Assembly: GCF_001042615.1 (NCBI RefSeq)
Contig: NZ_AP012327.1
Span: forward strand, 1,984,001 to 2,048,000
Direction: 5' to 3'
From: Bifidobacterium catenulatum subsp. kashiwanohense JCM 15439 = DSM 21854
GTDB lineage: Bacteria > Actinomycetota > Actinomycetes > Actinomycetales > Bifidobacteriaceae
DNA length: 64,000 nucleotides
Positions 19,927-30,444 of this stretch are shown here, piece after piece; within the stretch, counting starts at the first letter, position 1; the number at the start of each line of letters is the position of its first letter. The position numbers and the translations under genes are program-made. The notes under the pieces are model-generated. The model searched no databases and was not told the DNA's origin. It saw only the letters and a list, made by a program, of their open reading frames with translations.

Positions 19927-22662
19927 ATGACTGAAAGCCAAGATAATACCATCAACGCGAACCTCACGCCGCTGCCCGACAAGGTCGGCGTGGACGGTCT
20001 CGAAGACAAGTGGCGCGGAGTCTGGGACGAAAACGAAGTCTACAAGTTCCAGGGCACCCGCGACCGCAAGGCCGTCTATTCCATTGACACCCCGCCACCC
20101 ACCGTTTCCGGCCACCTGCACGTGGGCCATGTGTTCTCGTACACGCATACCGATGTGATCGCGCGATTCAAGCGCATGAACGGCTACGACGTGTTCTACC
20201 CGATGGGCTGGGACGACAACGGCCTGCCGACCGAACGCCGTGTGCAGAACTATTACGGCGTGCGCGTGGACACCTCCCTCAAGTACGACCCGAATTTCGT
20301 GCCGCCGTTCGAAGGCACCGATGGCAAGAAGATCGACGCCAAGGATCAGGTTCCGATCTCCCGTAAGAACTTCATCGAACTGTGCGAAAAGCTCACCGCT
20401 CAGGATGAGAAGCAGTTCGAGGCGCTGTGGCGTTCCCTCGGCCTGTCCATTGACTGGACGCAGACCTACCACACCATCGGCGAGCACCCGCAACGCGTGG
20501 CGCAGAAGGCATTCCTGCGCAATCTGGCCCGCGGTGAAGCGTACCAGAAAGATGCTCCGGGCCTGTGGGACGTGACCTTCCAGACCGCAGTGGCTCAGGC
20601 CGAACTGGAATCCCGCGAATACCCAGGCTTCTACCACAAGGTGGCCTTCCGTCTCGAAGACGGCACTCCGATCTACATCGAAACCACTCGTCCGGAACTG
20701 CTGGCGGCCTGCGGCGCACTGATCGCGCATCCGGACGACGAGCGTTACAAGCAGTATTTCGGCCAGTACGTCTACTCCCCGCTGTTCCATGTGAAGGTGC
20801 CGATTCTGGCGCACAAGGCTGCGGAAATGGACAAGGGCGCCGGCATCGCCATGTGCTGTACGTTCGGCGACGTGACCGACGTCGAATGGTGGCGCGACCT
20901 GAACCTGCCGTTGCGTTCCATCATCCAGCGCAACGGACGCATCGTCATGGACACCCCGGATTGGATCGAAGACGAGGAAGGCAAGCGTGTCTTCCAGGAG
21001 ACCGCCGGCAAGACGACGTTCTCCGCACGCAAGGTCATCGTCGACGCACTGCGCGAATCCGGTGATCTTGACGGTGAGCCGACTCCGACCAAGCGTATGA
21101 CGAACTTCTATGAGAAGGGCGACAAGCCGCTCGAAATCGTCACTTCCCGCCAGTGGTATCTCAAGAACGGCGGCACCGATCAGCAGCTGAACGCCGAGCT
21201 GATCGAACGCGGACGCGAACTGAACTTCCACCCCGATTTCATGCGCGTGCGTTACGAAAATTGGGTGAACGGTCTGAATGGCGATTGGCTGATCTCCCGT
21301 CAACGCTTCTTCGGCGTGCCGTTCCCGCTGTGGTATCCGGTGAATGAAGATGGCACCGCCGATTACGATCATCCGATCGTGCCGAGCGAAGATCGTCTGC
21401 CGATCGATCCGACCGATGATGTGCCGGAAGGCTATAGCGAAGACCAGCGCGATGTGCCTGGCGGCTTCACTGCGGAGCCTGACATTATGGATACGTGGGC
21501 GACCTCGTCGCTCACCCCGCAGATCGTGACCCGTTGGGAAGAACCAGGTGAAGAGAACCAGGCGATTTTCAATGCCACGTTCCCGATGGATCTGCGCCCG
21601 CAGGGTCAGGACATCATCCGTACCTGGCTGTTCTCCACCGTGGATCGCGCGCATCTTGAGAACAAGTGTCTGCCGTGGGCCAATGCCACCCTGTCTGGCT
21701 GGATTCTCGATCCGGACCACAAGAAGATGTCGAAGTCCAAGGGCAACGTGGTCGTGCCAGACAAGCCGATCAAGCAGTTCGGTGCCGACGCGGTGCGTTA
21801 TTGGGCCGCTGCGGCACGTTTGGGCCTGGATGCCACTTACGACGAAGGCCAGATGAAGATCGGCCGCCGTTTGGCCATCAAGCTGCTCAACGCCACCAAG
21901 TTCGCGCTGGCCATCGGCCGTGAGGATGAGAACCATCATGTGGGCGCTCCGGCAACCGCAAACTGGAACCCTGCCGACGTGACCGAGCCGCTGGACCGCG
22001 CAGCCATGGCCAAGATGGCCCTCGTGGTGCGCGAAGCCACCGAAAGCCTCAACAACTACGAGCATTCCAAGGCTTTGGAAGTCATCGAGAACTACTTCTG
22101 GCAGTTCTGCGACGATTACATCGAACTGGTTAAGAACCGCGCATACGGCACCGCCGACGCCACCGGCCGCGTGCCGAGCGAGAAGGCTGTGAAGTCCGCC
22201 CGCACCGCACTGGGACTGGGCTTGGATGCCTTCGCACGCCTGCTGGCACCGTACCTGCCGTATGCCACCGAAGAAGTGTGGAGCTGGATGCATGAGGGCG
22301 AAGGCTCCGTGCACCACGCCGCATGGCCGAAGGCTGAAACGTACGATGCGGCCGCAGCAGCCGTCTCCCCGGAGCTGCTCACCCATGCCGGTGAAGCTCT
22401 GGCAGCGCTGCGTGGCATCAAGTCGAAGGCCAAGGTTTCGATGAAGACTCCGATCCTTTCCGTGCAGCTGGGCGTTTCCGACGAGGCACGCAAGTCCATC
22501 GAAAGCGCATTGGACGATATCGCCGAAGCCGGTCGTGTGACCGGACCGATCTCCTTCACCTCGCCTGCAGCAGCAGCCGAAGGCGAGGACGAGGCCGCAA
22601 CCGACGTGACAATCGCTGAAAGCGAGCTGGGCGAGCCGCCGGCAAAGAAACCTAAGAAGTAA
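19927..22662 (+). CDS. valS: Valyl-tRNA synthetase
   Basis: ValS charges tRNA-Val. The 911-residue class I synthetase has the HIGH motif as HVGH (residues 65-68, in PPPTVSGHLHVGHVFSY) and KMSKS at residues 600-604. The CP1 editing domain lies between them (ETTRPELLAACGALIAHPDD). The C-terminus is Ala/Glu-rich and ends in a Lys-rich tail. The ATG at 19927 follows a leaderless-type -10; the frame is open 15 codons further upstream without family similarity. A long antisense open frame covers it and is a shadow. Confidence 0.97.
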   Translation: MTESQDNTINANLTPLPDKVGVDGLEDKWRGVWDENEVYKFQGTRDRKAVYSIDTPPPTVSGHLHVGHVFSYTHTDVIARFKRMNGYDVFYPMGWDDNGLPTERRVQNYYGVRVDTSLKYDPNFVPPFEGTDGKKIDAKDQVPISRKNFIELCEKLTAQDEKQFEALWRSLGLSIDWTQTYHTIGEHPQRVAQKAFLRNLARGEAYQKDAPGLWDVTFQTAVAQAELESREYPGFYHKVAFRLEDGTPIYIETTRPELLAACGALIAHPDDERYKQYFGQYVYSPLFHVKVPILAHKAAEMDKGAGIAMCCTFGDVTDVEWWRDLNLPLRSIIQRNGRIVMDTPDWIEDEEGKRVFQETAGKTTFSARKVIVDALRESGDLDGEPTPTKRMTNFYEKGDKPLEIVTSRQWYLKNGGTDQQLNAELIERGRELNFHPDFMRVRYENWVNGLNGDWLISRQRFFGVPFPLWYPVNEDGTADYDHPIVPSEDRLPIDPTDDVPEGYSEDQRDVPGGFTAEPDIMDTWATSSLTPQIVTRWEEPGEENQAIFNATFPMDLRPQGQDIIRTWLFSTVDRAHLENKCLPWANATLSGWILDPDHKKMSKSKGNVVVPDKPIKQFGADAVRYWAAAARLGLDATYDEGQMKIGRRLAIKLLNATKFALAIGREDENHHVGAPATANWNPADVTEPLDRAAMAKMALVVREATESLNNYEHSKALEVIENYFWQFCDDYIELVKNRAYGTADATGRVPSEKAVKSARTALGLGLDAFARLLAPYLPYATEEVWSWMHEGEGSVHHAAWPKAETYDAAAAAVSPELLTHAGEALAALRGIKSKAKVSMKTPILSVQLGVSDEARKSIESALDDIAEAGRVTGPISFTSPAAAAEGEDEAATDVTIAESELGEPPAKKPKK

Positions 22663-22680
22663 TCTTCTGAAATCATATCG

Positions 22681-22707
22681 GCCGGCAGTTCTCACGGGAC
22701 TGCCGGC
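22681..22707 (+). terminator. Hairpin after valS
   Basis: gccggcagt...actgccggc, perfect 9-bp stem, 18 bp after the stop; the T-rich part (tccttttgt) is displaced by ~12 bp. Confidence 0.6.
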
Positions 22708-22732
22708 TGACGGTAAAGCCTCCTTTTGTATT

Positions 22733-22900
22733 GCCCCGCATTCGAAAAACCGGAAAATCACATTCCCTGCCAGAATATGTACCCCCGTACTCGAAAAAGC
22801 CGCATTCCCGATGCGCAATCGCAGTCAACGCACGAAAGAGGGCATCAAAGCGGCGTTCCAAGCCGAAATACGCACCCCCGTATCCGAAAAAAACCGGGAA
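22733..22900. repeat. Degenerate repeats in the valS downstream region
   Basis: A motif like tacccccgtactcgaaaaa recurs at about 22733-22755, 22780-22800 and 22872-22896, so the spacings are near 47 and 93 bp. The 321-bp stretch 22663-22983 has no supportable gene apart from this and the valS hairpin. Confidence 0.45.
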
Positions 22901-22983
22901 AACCAATCCAAATCGCTCTTATTCATGAACGGGGGCCACGCCAAAACAACCACAAATCGCACCCACCAGCGGAAACAGCCAAT

Positions 22984-24918
22984 CTACAGTATCGGGACAG
23001 CCAGCAAATACTGCGCGACGCCAGTCGCCTTTACGGAGCCAGCCGACAGTCCAGACTGCATCACACCGTCCAAAATCTCGGCCGCGGCAGCCAACTCAAC
23101 CGTCTCGTCGATCAAATCGCCATTATTTGGCGCAAACTCGCTTTTCGCCAAACCGTAGCCCGAGATCGGCATCGAGCCGACGGATTCGGAACTGCCATCC
23201 GAAGCGGCGGAATCGCCCTTCTTCGTGGAGCCATCCACTCCCCCAACCTTCGCCACGTTCTTCGACGTGGCGTCCGCGGCCGCGCCGAATGACGGACGCA
23301 ATCCACCCGCATAGCTCATCACATCGTCCATGCTGATGGCGTTCTTGTCGTCAACCAAGCTGGAGGAATCGGCGGCATCGCCCTTGGCCTGCACCCGTTC
23401 CGCCTTGTGCTGAGCCTTGGCACGCGACTTCTCGGCCTTCGCGCACAACGCACGCCCAGCCGAAACGGCGCGTATCGAATCAAGCACCGAAGAGCCGTCA
23501 GCAGCGTTGGAATCCGATGTCTCGTCATCCGGATCCAGCTGGTCAGCAAACCGCACGATGATCTGATGGAACGCACTGGCCTGCCCGATGTGCTCGCTAG
23601 CGTCCGCCAACGCGGTCATCGCGGCGGAGACCTTGTCAGATGCGGTTTTGAGCTTCTCATTGCCCTTGATGCCGGCACGCACGTCGGCGATCGCCTGGTT
23701 TTCGTATTCGGATGCGGTGCCGGTGGTGGCGCCCAGTTCCTTGAGTCGAGCCGTGTATGCGTCGGTGAAGTCCATCGAATACGGAATCATCGCGGAGGAC
23801 AGCTGTGACTGGCCGACGCTGTAATCCTTGGAGCCGCGCTGCTGCTCCTCACCCGCGCGTTTGCCTAGCTCTCTCACCAGCCCGGATGTGCCGCGCTGTT
23901 CGATGGTGCGGATCACCTCGTCGACCGCATCAGCGGCACCAATATGTCGGTAGGCGGCGCTCACGTCGTTGACGGCGTTGGCAAGATCCGCCACGGACTT
24001 GGCTACGGGGGTGTCGCCGTTCAACTCGGATGCGGTGCCGAGAATGGCGGACAGCTGCGTGGAATTGCCGAGTGAGCCGGACAGATGCGTGGTATACGAG
24101 CCGACGTACGCCTCGACATAGGTGTCGAACGCCTGCTCATGCGCTTTGGAACGCGTTGAGATGGTCTGTTTGGCGATCGCTTTTTCGTTGTCCCGAAGCT
24201 TTTCCAGTTGAGAAATGAGCTTGCGATTGCGCTGCGAACCAACGTTGGTCAACCCGTCTACCAGCGTCGCCGCACGCTTGGTGAGATCAGGCAGCGATTG
24301 GCCGACATCGCCATCCACCGCGGCGACGGCCAGCGAGCTCATGGAGAAGCGATTCGCCGTCACATACGTGTTAAATGTCAGATCCTCACCGGGTTTGCCG
24401 GCTGCGGCCACCAGTGTCGAAGTGTTGTCCGACGAAACGACCACACCGTCATCAGAGGTCACGTCATTGCCGACGCGGCTGGGGATGGTGAAAGCGACGA
24501 TCGGCGTCAAATCGGCCGTTTTGCCGGCATCAACGGCATGCAGGGAGATGCGCACGCCAACCATTCCGGAAGCGCCGGAAATTTCGGAAGCGCTCACATT
24601 GGGACCGTCAAGAGTGAATGTGGCGGACACTTTCCATGGCATTGCCACAGTGCCTTTGGGAATGCGCTGTGATGCGTGCGATGCAGAAGTTCCGCTTTGG
24701 GTCAGGAAAAGACGGCCAGGCTTATCGATGGATTCGTATGCGCTCATCACGTCACTTTGCGTCACCTCGACCGCATATTGCCTGTTCTGCCGCACGAACG
24801 TCGCCACATTGGCCGCTTCGACGGCCGCGACCGGAATCGCAGCGACAAGCACCACAGCAGTAGCCGCGGAAAGATGGCGACGGACATCCAGTGGATGAAT
24901 CGTGAGTGTGTGACGCAT
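22984..24918 (-). CDS. Hypothetical exported or membrane-anchored helical protein
   Basis: I do not recognise a family. The 644-residue protein has one N-terminal hydrophobic segment (about residues 16-36, AATAVVLVAAIPVAAVEAA) that could be a signal peptide or anchor. The rest is polar, Ser/Ala/Asp-rich and largely helical, with heptad-like stretches (RNRKLISQLEKLRDNEKAIA, AEKSRAKAQHKAERVQ). The last residues are again mildly hydrophobic. The layout recalls extracellular domains of YhgE/MmpL-associated proteins, but that is only an impression. The ATG at 24918 has GAGG six bases upstream. It is followed at 55 bp by chorismate mutase, without evident functional link. Confidence 0.7.
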   Translation of the reverse strand: MRHTLTIHPLDVRRHLSAATAVVLVAAIPVAAVEAANVATFVRQNRQYAVEVTQSDVMSAYESIDKPGRLFLTQSGTSASHASQRIPKGTVAMPWKVSATFTLDGPNVSASEISGASGMVGVRISLHAVDAGKTADLTPIVAFTIPSRVGNDVTSDDGVVVSSDNTSTLVAAAGKPGEDLTFNTYVTANRFSMSSLAVAAVDGDVGQSLPDLTKRAATLVDGLTNVGSQRNRKLISQLEKLRDNEKAIAKQTISTRSKAHEQAFDTYVEAYVGSYTTHLSGSLGNSTQLSAILGTASELNGDTPVAKSVADLANAVNDVSAAYRHIGAADAVDEVIRTIEQRGTSGLVRELGKRAGEEQQRGSKDYSVGQSQLSSAMIPYSMDFTDAYTARLKELGATTGTASEYENQAIADVRAGIKGNEKLKTASDKVSAAMTALADASEHIGQASAFHQIIVRFADQLDPDDETSDSNAADGSSVLDSIRAVSAGRALCAKAEKSRAKAQHKAERVQAKGDAADSSSLVDDKNAISMDDVMSYAGGLRPSFGAAADATSKNVAKVGGVDGSTKKGDSAASDGSSESVGSMPISGYGLAKSEFAPNNGDLIDETVELAAAAEILDGVMQSGLSAGSVKATGVAQYLLAVPIL

Positions 24919-25016
24919 GCCGGACCTCGCAATCGCAATCGTAATTCCATTCCAAAGCATTCAATGTAATGCCCGGCATGCCCCGAAATACTTGTTTTCC
25001 ACCGAAAACAGACAGG

Positions 25017-25430
25017 TCAGGCGAATACGTCGAGCACGCCCGGATCTCCACCGTTTTCGGCAATGCGCTTATGCCTACGCTTGGCTTCGGTCACCACGAA
25101 TTCGCGATACATTTCGGCGATATCAGGGTCAAGACCCGCGTCGACGGCAATGCGATGCAGACGTTCAATCTGGTAGTTCTCACGCTTGTGATCGGCCGGC
25201 GCAAAGCCCGCACGCGCCTTCAGCACGCCCACTTGGGACGTGTATTTGAAGCGTTCCGCCAGCAGGGAGACGATGGCCGTATCGACATTGTCGATTGACT
25301 GGCGCAACGCGGCGATTTTCGCCACGGCGTCGGCGACCTCAGGATTGCTTTGCGCGGTACTCGCATCGATGATGGTTTCGGTTTCGTGTTCTTCTTCTGG
25401 CCGAAGCCAGTCGTGTTCGCTATCGCTCAT
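25017..25430 (-). CDS. Chorismate mutase (AroQ class)
   Basis: This enzyme rearranges chorismate to prephenate for Phe/Tyr synthesis. The 137-residue protein has an acidic N-terminal extension of ~40 residues, then the all-helical CM_2 domain: IAALRQSIDNVDTAIVSLLA, ERFKYTSQVGVLKARAGFAP, REnyqIERLH and a final helix with EMYREFVVTEAKRRHKRI. The ATG at 25430 is chosen because TAGTCT lies seven bases upstream (leaderless). It is a stand-alone domain, not fused to prephenate dehydratase. An Lrp-type regulator gene lies just upstream on the same strand. Confidence 0.9.
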   Translation of the reverse strand: MSDSEHDWLRPEEEHETETIIDASTAQSNPEVADAVAKIAALRQSIDNVDTAIVSLLAERFKYTSQVGVLKARAGFAPADHKRENYQIERLHRIAVDAGLDPDIAEMYREFVVTEAKRRHKRIAENGGDPGVLDVFA

Positions 25431-25437
25431 GCATACA

Positions 25438-25443
25438 AGACTA
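25438..25443 (-). promoter_or_regulatory. -10 element for leaderless chorismate mutase mRNA
   Basis: TAGTCT on the minus strand seven bases before the ATG at 25430. Confidence 0.45.
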
Positions 25444-25454
25444 CCGCGCAAATG

Positions 25455-25931
25455 TCACTTGGAGAAGTACCGTTGCAGCACAATCGTGGTTTCAGTGCTC
25501 ACCGGCACCGTCTGATGAATGACATTCAGCAGATCCTCAAGCTTGCCTGGTGAGGCCGTACGCACTGTCAGCATGTAGCTGGGAGAACCGGCAACGGAAT
25601 CGCATGACATAATGCCGTCGATATCCTGCAACTTGTCGGGAATCTCGGATTCCTTGGAATAGTCGATCGGCGTCACCGCAATATAGGCGCGCACAGCAAG
25701 CCCGCGCCTCTCATCGTCGATGACGGCCTTGTAGCCGAGAATCACATCGCGACGTTCCAACTTCTGTACGCGCGACTGCACCGCGGAAATCGACAGTCCC
25801 GTAGCGTCCGAAAGCTGGGACAGCGTGGCGCGGCCATCCTCCTCCAACATGCGGAGAATAGTCTCGTCGATGTCGTCGAATTGGCCCACGTTCGCGTGCG
25901 TGGTGTCGGGTTCGTTGCCGTTGCCTGTCAT
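25455..25931 (-). CDS. Lrp/AsnC-family transcriptional regulator
   Basis: This amino-acid-responsive DNA-binding protein has 158 residues. The N-terminal winged helix-turn-helix is clear: FDDIDETILRMLEEDGR, ATLSQLSDATGLSISAVQSR, VQKLERRDVILGYKAVID. The C-terminal RAM (ligand-binding) domain runs from VRAYIAVTPID to LQRYFSK. The ATG at 25931 has AAGGGG five bases upstream; a longer frame upstream is not family-like. It is adjacent to chorismate mutase, which could be a target, but most Lrp proteins of this type regulate dispersed amino-acid genes. Confidence 0.93.
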   Translation of the reverse strand: MTGNGNEPDTTHANVGQFDDIDETILRMLEEDGRATLSQLSDATGLSISAVQSRVQKLERRDVILGYKAVIDDERRGLAVRAYIAVTPIDYSKESEIPDKLQDIDGIMSCDSVAGSPSYMLTVRTASPGKLEDLLNVIHQTVPVSTETTIVLQRYFSK

Positions 25932-26236
25932 ACATACCCCTTTCCAACAAGCATTCTGCACCGGCCCGGCGGGACCGACTCCCCCTATGCAGCTCACAGT
26001 TCGTCCATTACCATACCCACCCCAACACACAATCCGTCAACCGCATTTTCGTAACATTTCCTACGAATTTCGATTTTCAATCACTTGTCTTTTATTTTTT
26101 ACATATCTCCCCTTGTAAGGCAATATGATTTCCGTCTTTCAACTTTTGTTTTCGTATTTTTTAGCATGTCGGAATTTATGTATCGCATGTCCACAACGTG
26201 ATCACCCATGCATCTGCAATGCCCTGAGGATATGCG

Positions 26237-26269
26237 AAAGGGTCGTATGACGATTGCCATACGACCCTT
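26237..26269 (-). terminator. Hairpin downstream of rho
   Basis: aagggtcgtatg...catacgaccctt, a perfect 12-bp stem with 8-nt loop, about 45 bp after the rho stop. Few T's follow. Confidence 0.65.
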
Positions 26270-26312
26270 GGCTTGCTTACCGCAAATTGCGATCACTCGC
26301 GACTAATTGCGA

Positions 26313-28406
26313 TCAATTGCTGCCGTTATTCGCGTTATTGCTGCTTTGCTGAATCAGCGACGCCATGAAGTCACGGTTGGTCGCGGTCTTCTTCAGACGT
26401 GGCACGAGCGTCTGGTAGGCCTGCTCAGGTTCGAGACCGCCAAGCAGTCGGCGCAGACGGTAGATAATCGGCAGTTCCTGCGGATCAGTGATGAGCTCCT
26501 CGCGGCGGGTACCGGAAGCGTTCACGTCAATGGCCGGGAATAGGCGCTTGTCTGCCAGTTCGCGGCTTAGGCGCAGTTCCATGTTGCCGGTGCCCTTGAA
26601 CTCCTCGAAAATCACCTCGTCCATCTTGGAACCGGTTTCCACCAGAGCGGAGGAAATGATGGTCAGGGAACCGCCGTTTTCGATGTTGCGGGCGGCACCG
26701 AAGAACTTCTTCGGCGGGTACAGCGCCTGGGCGTCAACACCGCCGGAAAGGATACGGCCGGAAGCCGGGGCCGCGATGTTGTAGGCGCGGGCTAGACGGG
26801 TCATGGAGTCGAGCAGTACCACCACGTCCTGGCCGAGCTCCACGAGGCGCTTCGCACGCTCGATGGCGAGTTCGGCGACCGTGGTGTGGTCGGAGGCCGG
26901 ACGGTCGAAGGTGGAGGAGATGACCTCGCCCTGCACCGTACGTTCCATATCGGTGACCTCTTCCGGGCGTTCGTCCACGAGCACGACCATCAGGTGGACT
27001 TCAGGATTGTTGGTGGCGATCGCGTTGGCGATGTTCTGCAAGGTGATGGTCTTGCCGGCCTTCGGTGGAGACACGATCAAGCCACGCTGACCCTTGCCGA
27101 TCGGCGCCACAATATCGATGAGACGGCCAGTGAGCTTGCTCGGCGCGGTCTCCTGCTTCAGACGCTCCTGTGGGTACAGCGGGGTGAGCTTGTTGAACTG
27201 CGGACGGTTCTGCGCGGCCTCGACGGTCATGCCGTTGATGGAGTCGATGGACTGCAGCGGTACGAACTTCTGACGCTGGTTACGACGGTCGCCCTCACGC
27301 GGGGTGCGGATGGAACCGTGCACTGCGTCGCCTTTGCGCAGGCCGTACTTCTTGACCTGGCCCATGGAGACGTACACGTCGTTCGGTCCCGGCAGATAGC
27401 CGGACGTGCGCACGAAAGCGTAAGAATCAAGCACGTCGACGATGCCTGCGACTGGCACGAGATCCTCTTTCGGCTCCTCGTGGCGCTGTTCTCGTTCGAC
27501 ATTGCGCTCCGTGCGATCGTTACGGTCGGCACGATCATTGCGATCATTGCGATCGCTGTTACGGCCACGACGATCGTCACGCTCGTCATAATCGCGGTCA
27601 CGGCCACGCAGACGGCGTCCGCGACGATCCGCACGATCTCCCCTGTCGCTGGCACGACCACGGACACGACGTGCAAAATCGCCATCCTCAGTTTCGCCAT
27701 GGCGCTCGTCGTCCTCGTTGCCCTGCGAAGGCAGCGTGGCGAGAATGTCGTCGAGATCGCGCACGACATCCTCATCCTTCGGCTCCTCCGCTACACGGCG
27801 ACGACGACGCGGCTCGGCATCGACCTCATCGTCCTTGCGATGGCGACGACGATCGTCCTGCTTCGGCGAAGCATCATCCAGTCCCAATTCGGCGAGCAGA
27901 TCGGTAGCCGCTTCTGTGTCACGGCGACGACGGCGCTTCGGAGCCTCGTCAAGGCTATCCAAAGCGTTCACAGCGGCCATAACGTCCGCGGCATCCTTGC
28001 CTGCCGGCGCTTCGTCCTGCTTGCGGCGGCTGGAACGCTCGGAACGCTCAGTGCGCTCGACGCGGGTCCTTCCAGAGGTTTTGGAAGCCGTCTTTTCAGA
28101 ATTCTCAGCATCATCAGCCTTGACTGCGGCAGCCTCAGCAGGCTTGTCGGCCTCTTCGGCCTTACCAGCCGCGACCTCAGCGTCTGCGGATGGAGTTGCG
28201 GCCTGAGCTGCCGAAGCGGTGAACGCTGCGGACTTCGGAGCGCGTACGGTCACGCCGGCCGGCGCCTCGCCACCGGAACGGGCGGCCTGAAGCGTCGCGA
28301 TAAGTTCCGGCTTACGCATGGTGGAGGTGCCACGAAGGCCCATCTGCTTGGCGAGCTCCTTGAGCTCAGGCAGTTTCATGTCTTCAAGATTCGGGCTGGT
28401 TGCCAC
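26313..28406 (-). CDS. rho: Transcription termination factor Rho
   Basis: Rho is the hexameric RNA helicase that ends transcription. The 697-residue protein has an N-terminal Rho_N helix ([20 protein letters not shown]), an Ala/Glu-rich region, then an extreme Arg/Asp/Asn tract (for example [18 protein letters not shown]) as in other actinobacterial Rho proteins. The RNA-binding cold-shock domain ([20 protein letters not shown]) and the ATPase core (Walker [23 protein letters not shown]) follow. The frame is open to 28580; I place the start at the GTG at 28406 ([10 protein letters not shown]), preceded by AGGGGAAAGG. Confidence 0.95.
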   Translation of the reverse strand: MATSPNLEDMKLPELKELAKQMGLRGTSTMRKPELIATLQAARSGGEAPAGVTVRAPKSAAFTASAAQAATPSADAEVAAGKAEEADKPAEAAAVKADDAENSEKTASKTSGRTRVERTERSERSSRRKQDEAPAGKDAADVMAAVNALDSLDEAPKRRRRRDTEAATDLLAELGLDDASPKQDDRRRHRKDDEVDAEPRRRRRVAEEPKDEDVVRDLDDILATLPSQGNEDDERHGETEDGDFARRVRGRASDRGDRADRRGRRLRGRDRDYDERDDRRGRNSDRNDRNDRADRNDRTERNVEREQRHEEPKEDLVPVAGIVDVLDSYAFVRTSGYLPGPNDVYVSMGQVKKYGLRKGDAVHGSIRTPREGDRRNQRQKFVPLQSIDSINGMTVEAAQNRPQFNKLTPLYPQERLKQETAPSKLTGRLIDIVAPIGKGQRGLIVSPPKAGKTITLQNIANAIATNNPEVHLMVVLVDERPEEVTDMERTVQGEVISSTFDRPASDHTTVAELAIERAKRLVELGQDVVVLLDSMTRLARAYNIAAPASGRILSGGVDAQALYPPKKFFGAARNIENGGSLTIISSALVETGSKMDEVIFEEFKGTGNMELRLSRELADKRLFPAIDVNASGTRREELITDPQELPIIYRLRRLLGGLEPEQAYQTLVPRLKKTATNRDFMASLIQQSSNNANNGSN

Positions 28407-28608
28407 TGGTTTTTGCCTTTCCCCTAGCTTCCGCAGGCACACGCCCACGACAGCTGTAAAAAAGAGATACGGAAATGTTCCGCCACTGAAAGTCCGCCGC
28501 GAAATATCACGGTTTTCGAACTTTTCTAACCATACAACGTTATCCAGACCAACGCAACGCAGGCGTGCCAACGTATTCACGCCAACCGCAAATCACAAAT
28601 CACAATGC

Positions 28609-28643
28609 AAAAGACCCGTCATGCGATCACACGACGGGTCTTT
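28609..28643 (-). terminator. Terminator of the FAD oxidoreductase gene
   Basis: aaagacccgtc...gacgggtcttt stem, 35 bp after the stop codon on the minus strand. Confidence 0.75.
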
Positions 28644-28677
28644 GTCTGCAACAACAGTATGTCGGACTTACCGAAGC

Positions 28678-30267
28678 TTACTTTTCCTCGTGGTAGCTCT
28701 TGTCGGTATTGACGGACCACACGTTTTTCTTGGACGTCTTGCCATTCTTGATATTGCCGACAGCCTCGATGGCGGTGGCCATGGAATGATCCATGTTGTT
28801 GTAGCGGTGCTGGCCGTTACGTCCGACGCAGTACAGATTACCGAAGGAATCGAGGTATTCCACGAGCTCAGACATGCGGTCGTACGTGTCGAAATAGGCC
28901 GGATATGCCTTCTTCACGCGCTCACGATGGGAATCGATCACGTCCTGCGGACCGTTGATGATCTGCATGCGGGTGAGCTCCTGGATGGCGAACTTCTTCG
29001 CCTCCTCGTCAGACATGTTCCAGAAGGAATCGCCCTCTTCGCAGAAGTATTCAAGGCCGATCCACACGGTGTTGTCTACGTCCTTGACCAGGTACGGGCT
29101 CCAGTTGTTGAAGATCTGCAGGCGGCCGACCTTGTAACCCGGATCCTGCACGTAAATCCAGCAATCAGGCACGATCGGCGGATTGCCGAGGGTGGGAATG
29201 TCGGTGGTGTTTGGCAGACGCAGGTGCTTGACGAGCAGTCCTACGGTCACGAAATCGCGGTACGGCAGACCGTTGGCGATTTCGGTCATGTCTTTCGGCG
29301 CAGGCTTGCTGGAAGCGTCCACAGCGTTGATGAGGTCCTTGACAGGCATGGAGGAAATGAAGTCGTCCGCCGTCATTTCGGTGCGGTTGCCCTCGGAATC
29401 CTCATACACTACGGAAGCGATCTTGCCGTCGGCCTGGCGAATCTCCACCACATTCGCGTCGGTGATGACCTTCACGCCAGCCGCCTCGCAGTTGGCCTCA
29501 ACGGTTTCCCACAGCTGGCCCGGACCATACTTCGGATACCAGAATTCCTCGATCAGCGAGGTTTCGACCTCAGCATTGCTGCGCTTCTTCGGCAGGAGCT
29601 TCTGGAACGCGTTCTTCAACACGCCCATAATGCTCAGGCCTTTGACGCGTTGCGCACCCCAATCAGCAGAAATCTGGGACGGATGGCGCCCCCACAGCTT
29701 TTCGGTATAGCCCTCGAAGAACATGGAATACAGCTTGCGGCCGAAACGATTGATGTAGAAGTTCTCCAGATTGTCTTCCGGCAGCTTGTGCACCATGGAC
29801 TTCAGATAGCTGAAACCGGCAACCAACGTAAGCTTCGGCCCCATGGCCTTCAACGTGTTGGCGCTCAGGGAAATCGGGTAGTCAAAGAAGTGGCGGTTCC
29901 AGTAAATACGAGACACGCGATGACGCTTGAGCATCACCTTGTCTTCGACTTCCGGATCCGGGCCGCCCGGTTCCATATCGTGCTCACGACCGAGCTTCTT
30001 GTCATCATAGCTTGGCGCACCCTGCAATGGAAGGACCCCCTTCCACCAATCCATGATGCGTTCGTCCTTCGAGAAGAAACGATGGCCGCCAATATCCATA
30101 CGGTTGCCATCATGCTTGACGGTGCGGGAGATGCCGCCGAATTCGCGGGTCGCTTCCAACACGGTCACGTCGTAGTTCTCGGAGCCACCGTCCTTGATGA
30201 GCTCCCAAGCGGCGGTCAGGCCTGCAGGGCCACCGCCGATAATCACCACGGATTGCTTTTGCGTCAC
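28678..30267 (-). CDS. FAD-dependent oxidoreductase (amine-oxidase / UDP-galactopyranose mutase-like superfamily)
   Basis: A 529-residue flavoprotein. The N-terminal Rossmann motif is VVIIGGGPAGLTAAWEL, followed by an acidic residue at the end of the second strand (VTVLEA) and GGISRTVKHDGNRMDIGGHRFF, the usual FAD contact. The C-terminal FAD motif is LYCVGRNGQHRYNNMDHSM. The NMDHS region and GGHRFF resemble proteins acting on nucleotide sugars, but length and order differ from true Glf (~390 residues). The start is GTG with AAGGAG upstream. No sugar genes adjoin, so the substrate is open. Confidence 0.82.
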   Translation of the reverse strand: MTQKQSVVIIGGGPAGLTAAWELIKDGGSENYDVTVLEATREFGGISRTVKHDGNRMDIGGHRFFSKDERIMDWWKGVLPLQGAPSYDDKKLGREHDMEPGGPDPEVEDKVMLKRHRVSRIYWNRHFFDYPISLSANTLKAMGPKLTLVAGFSYLKSMVHKLPEDNLENFYINRFGRKLYSMFFEGYTEKLWGRHPSQISADWGAQRVKGLSIMGVLKNAFQKLLPKKRSNAEVETSLIEEFWYPKYGPGQLWETVEANCEAAGVKVITDANVVEIRQADGKIASVVYEDSEGNRTEMTADDFISSMPVKDLINAVDASSKPAPKDMTEIANGLPYRDFVTVGLLVKHLRLPNTTDIPTLGNPPIVPDCWIYVQDPGYKVGRLQIFNNWSPYLVKDVDNTVWIGLEYFCEEGDSFWNMSDEEAKKFAIQELTRMQIINGPQDVIDSHRERVKKAYPAYFDTYDRMSELVEYLDSFGNLYCVGRNGQHRYNNMDHSMATAIEAVGNIKNGKTSKKNVWSVNTDKSYHEEK

Positions 30268-30444
30268 TTTGAGGTCTCCTTATGAAAACAAAAATCCCTG
30301 ATAGTCTACCCGAGGGTAGGGAAACGAACATCGCATCTTGTGCGAATGCTTACAAAATCAAGCCAAGTCAGGCAATACCGAACCAAGCAGTCTAAAACAA
30401 ACAAGGCAATATCAGACCGAGCAAAGCGATCGCGACCATATCGA

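Noticed and set aside
19918..22818. 966-codon open frame on the minus strand opposite valS
   Set aside because: It mirrors valS codon structure, has His/Arg/Val-rich composition and no recognisable domain; valS motifs are unmistakable.
26886..28427. 513-codon plus-strand frame opposite rho
   Set aside because: Translated repeat-like Ile/Thr/Val runs are the reverse of the Asp/Arg-rich tract in Rho.
28678..30267. Naming the FAD protein UDP-galactopyranose mutase
   Set aside because: Too long and with a different order of motifs from Glf; only the superfamily is supported.
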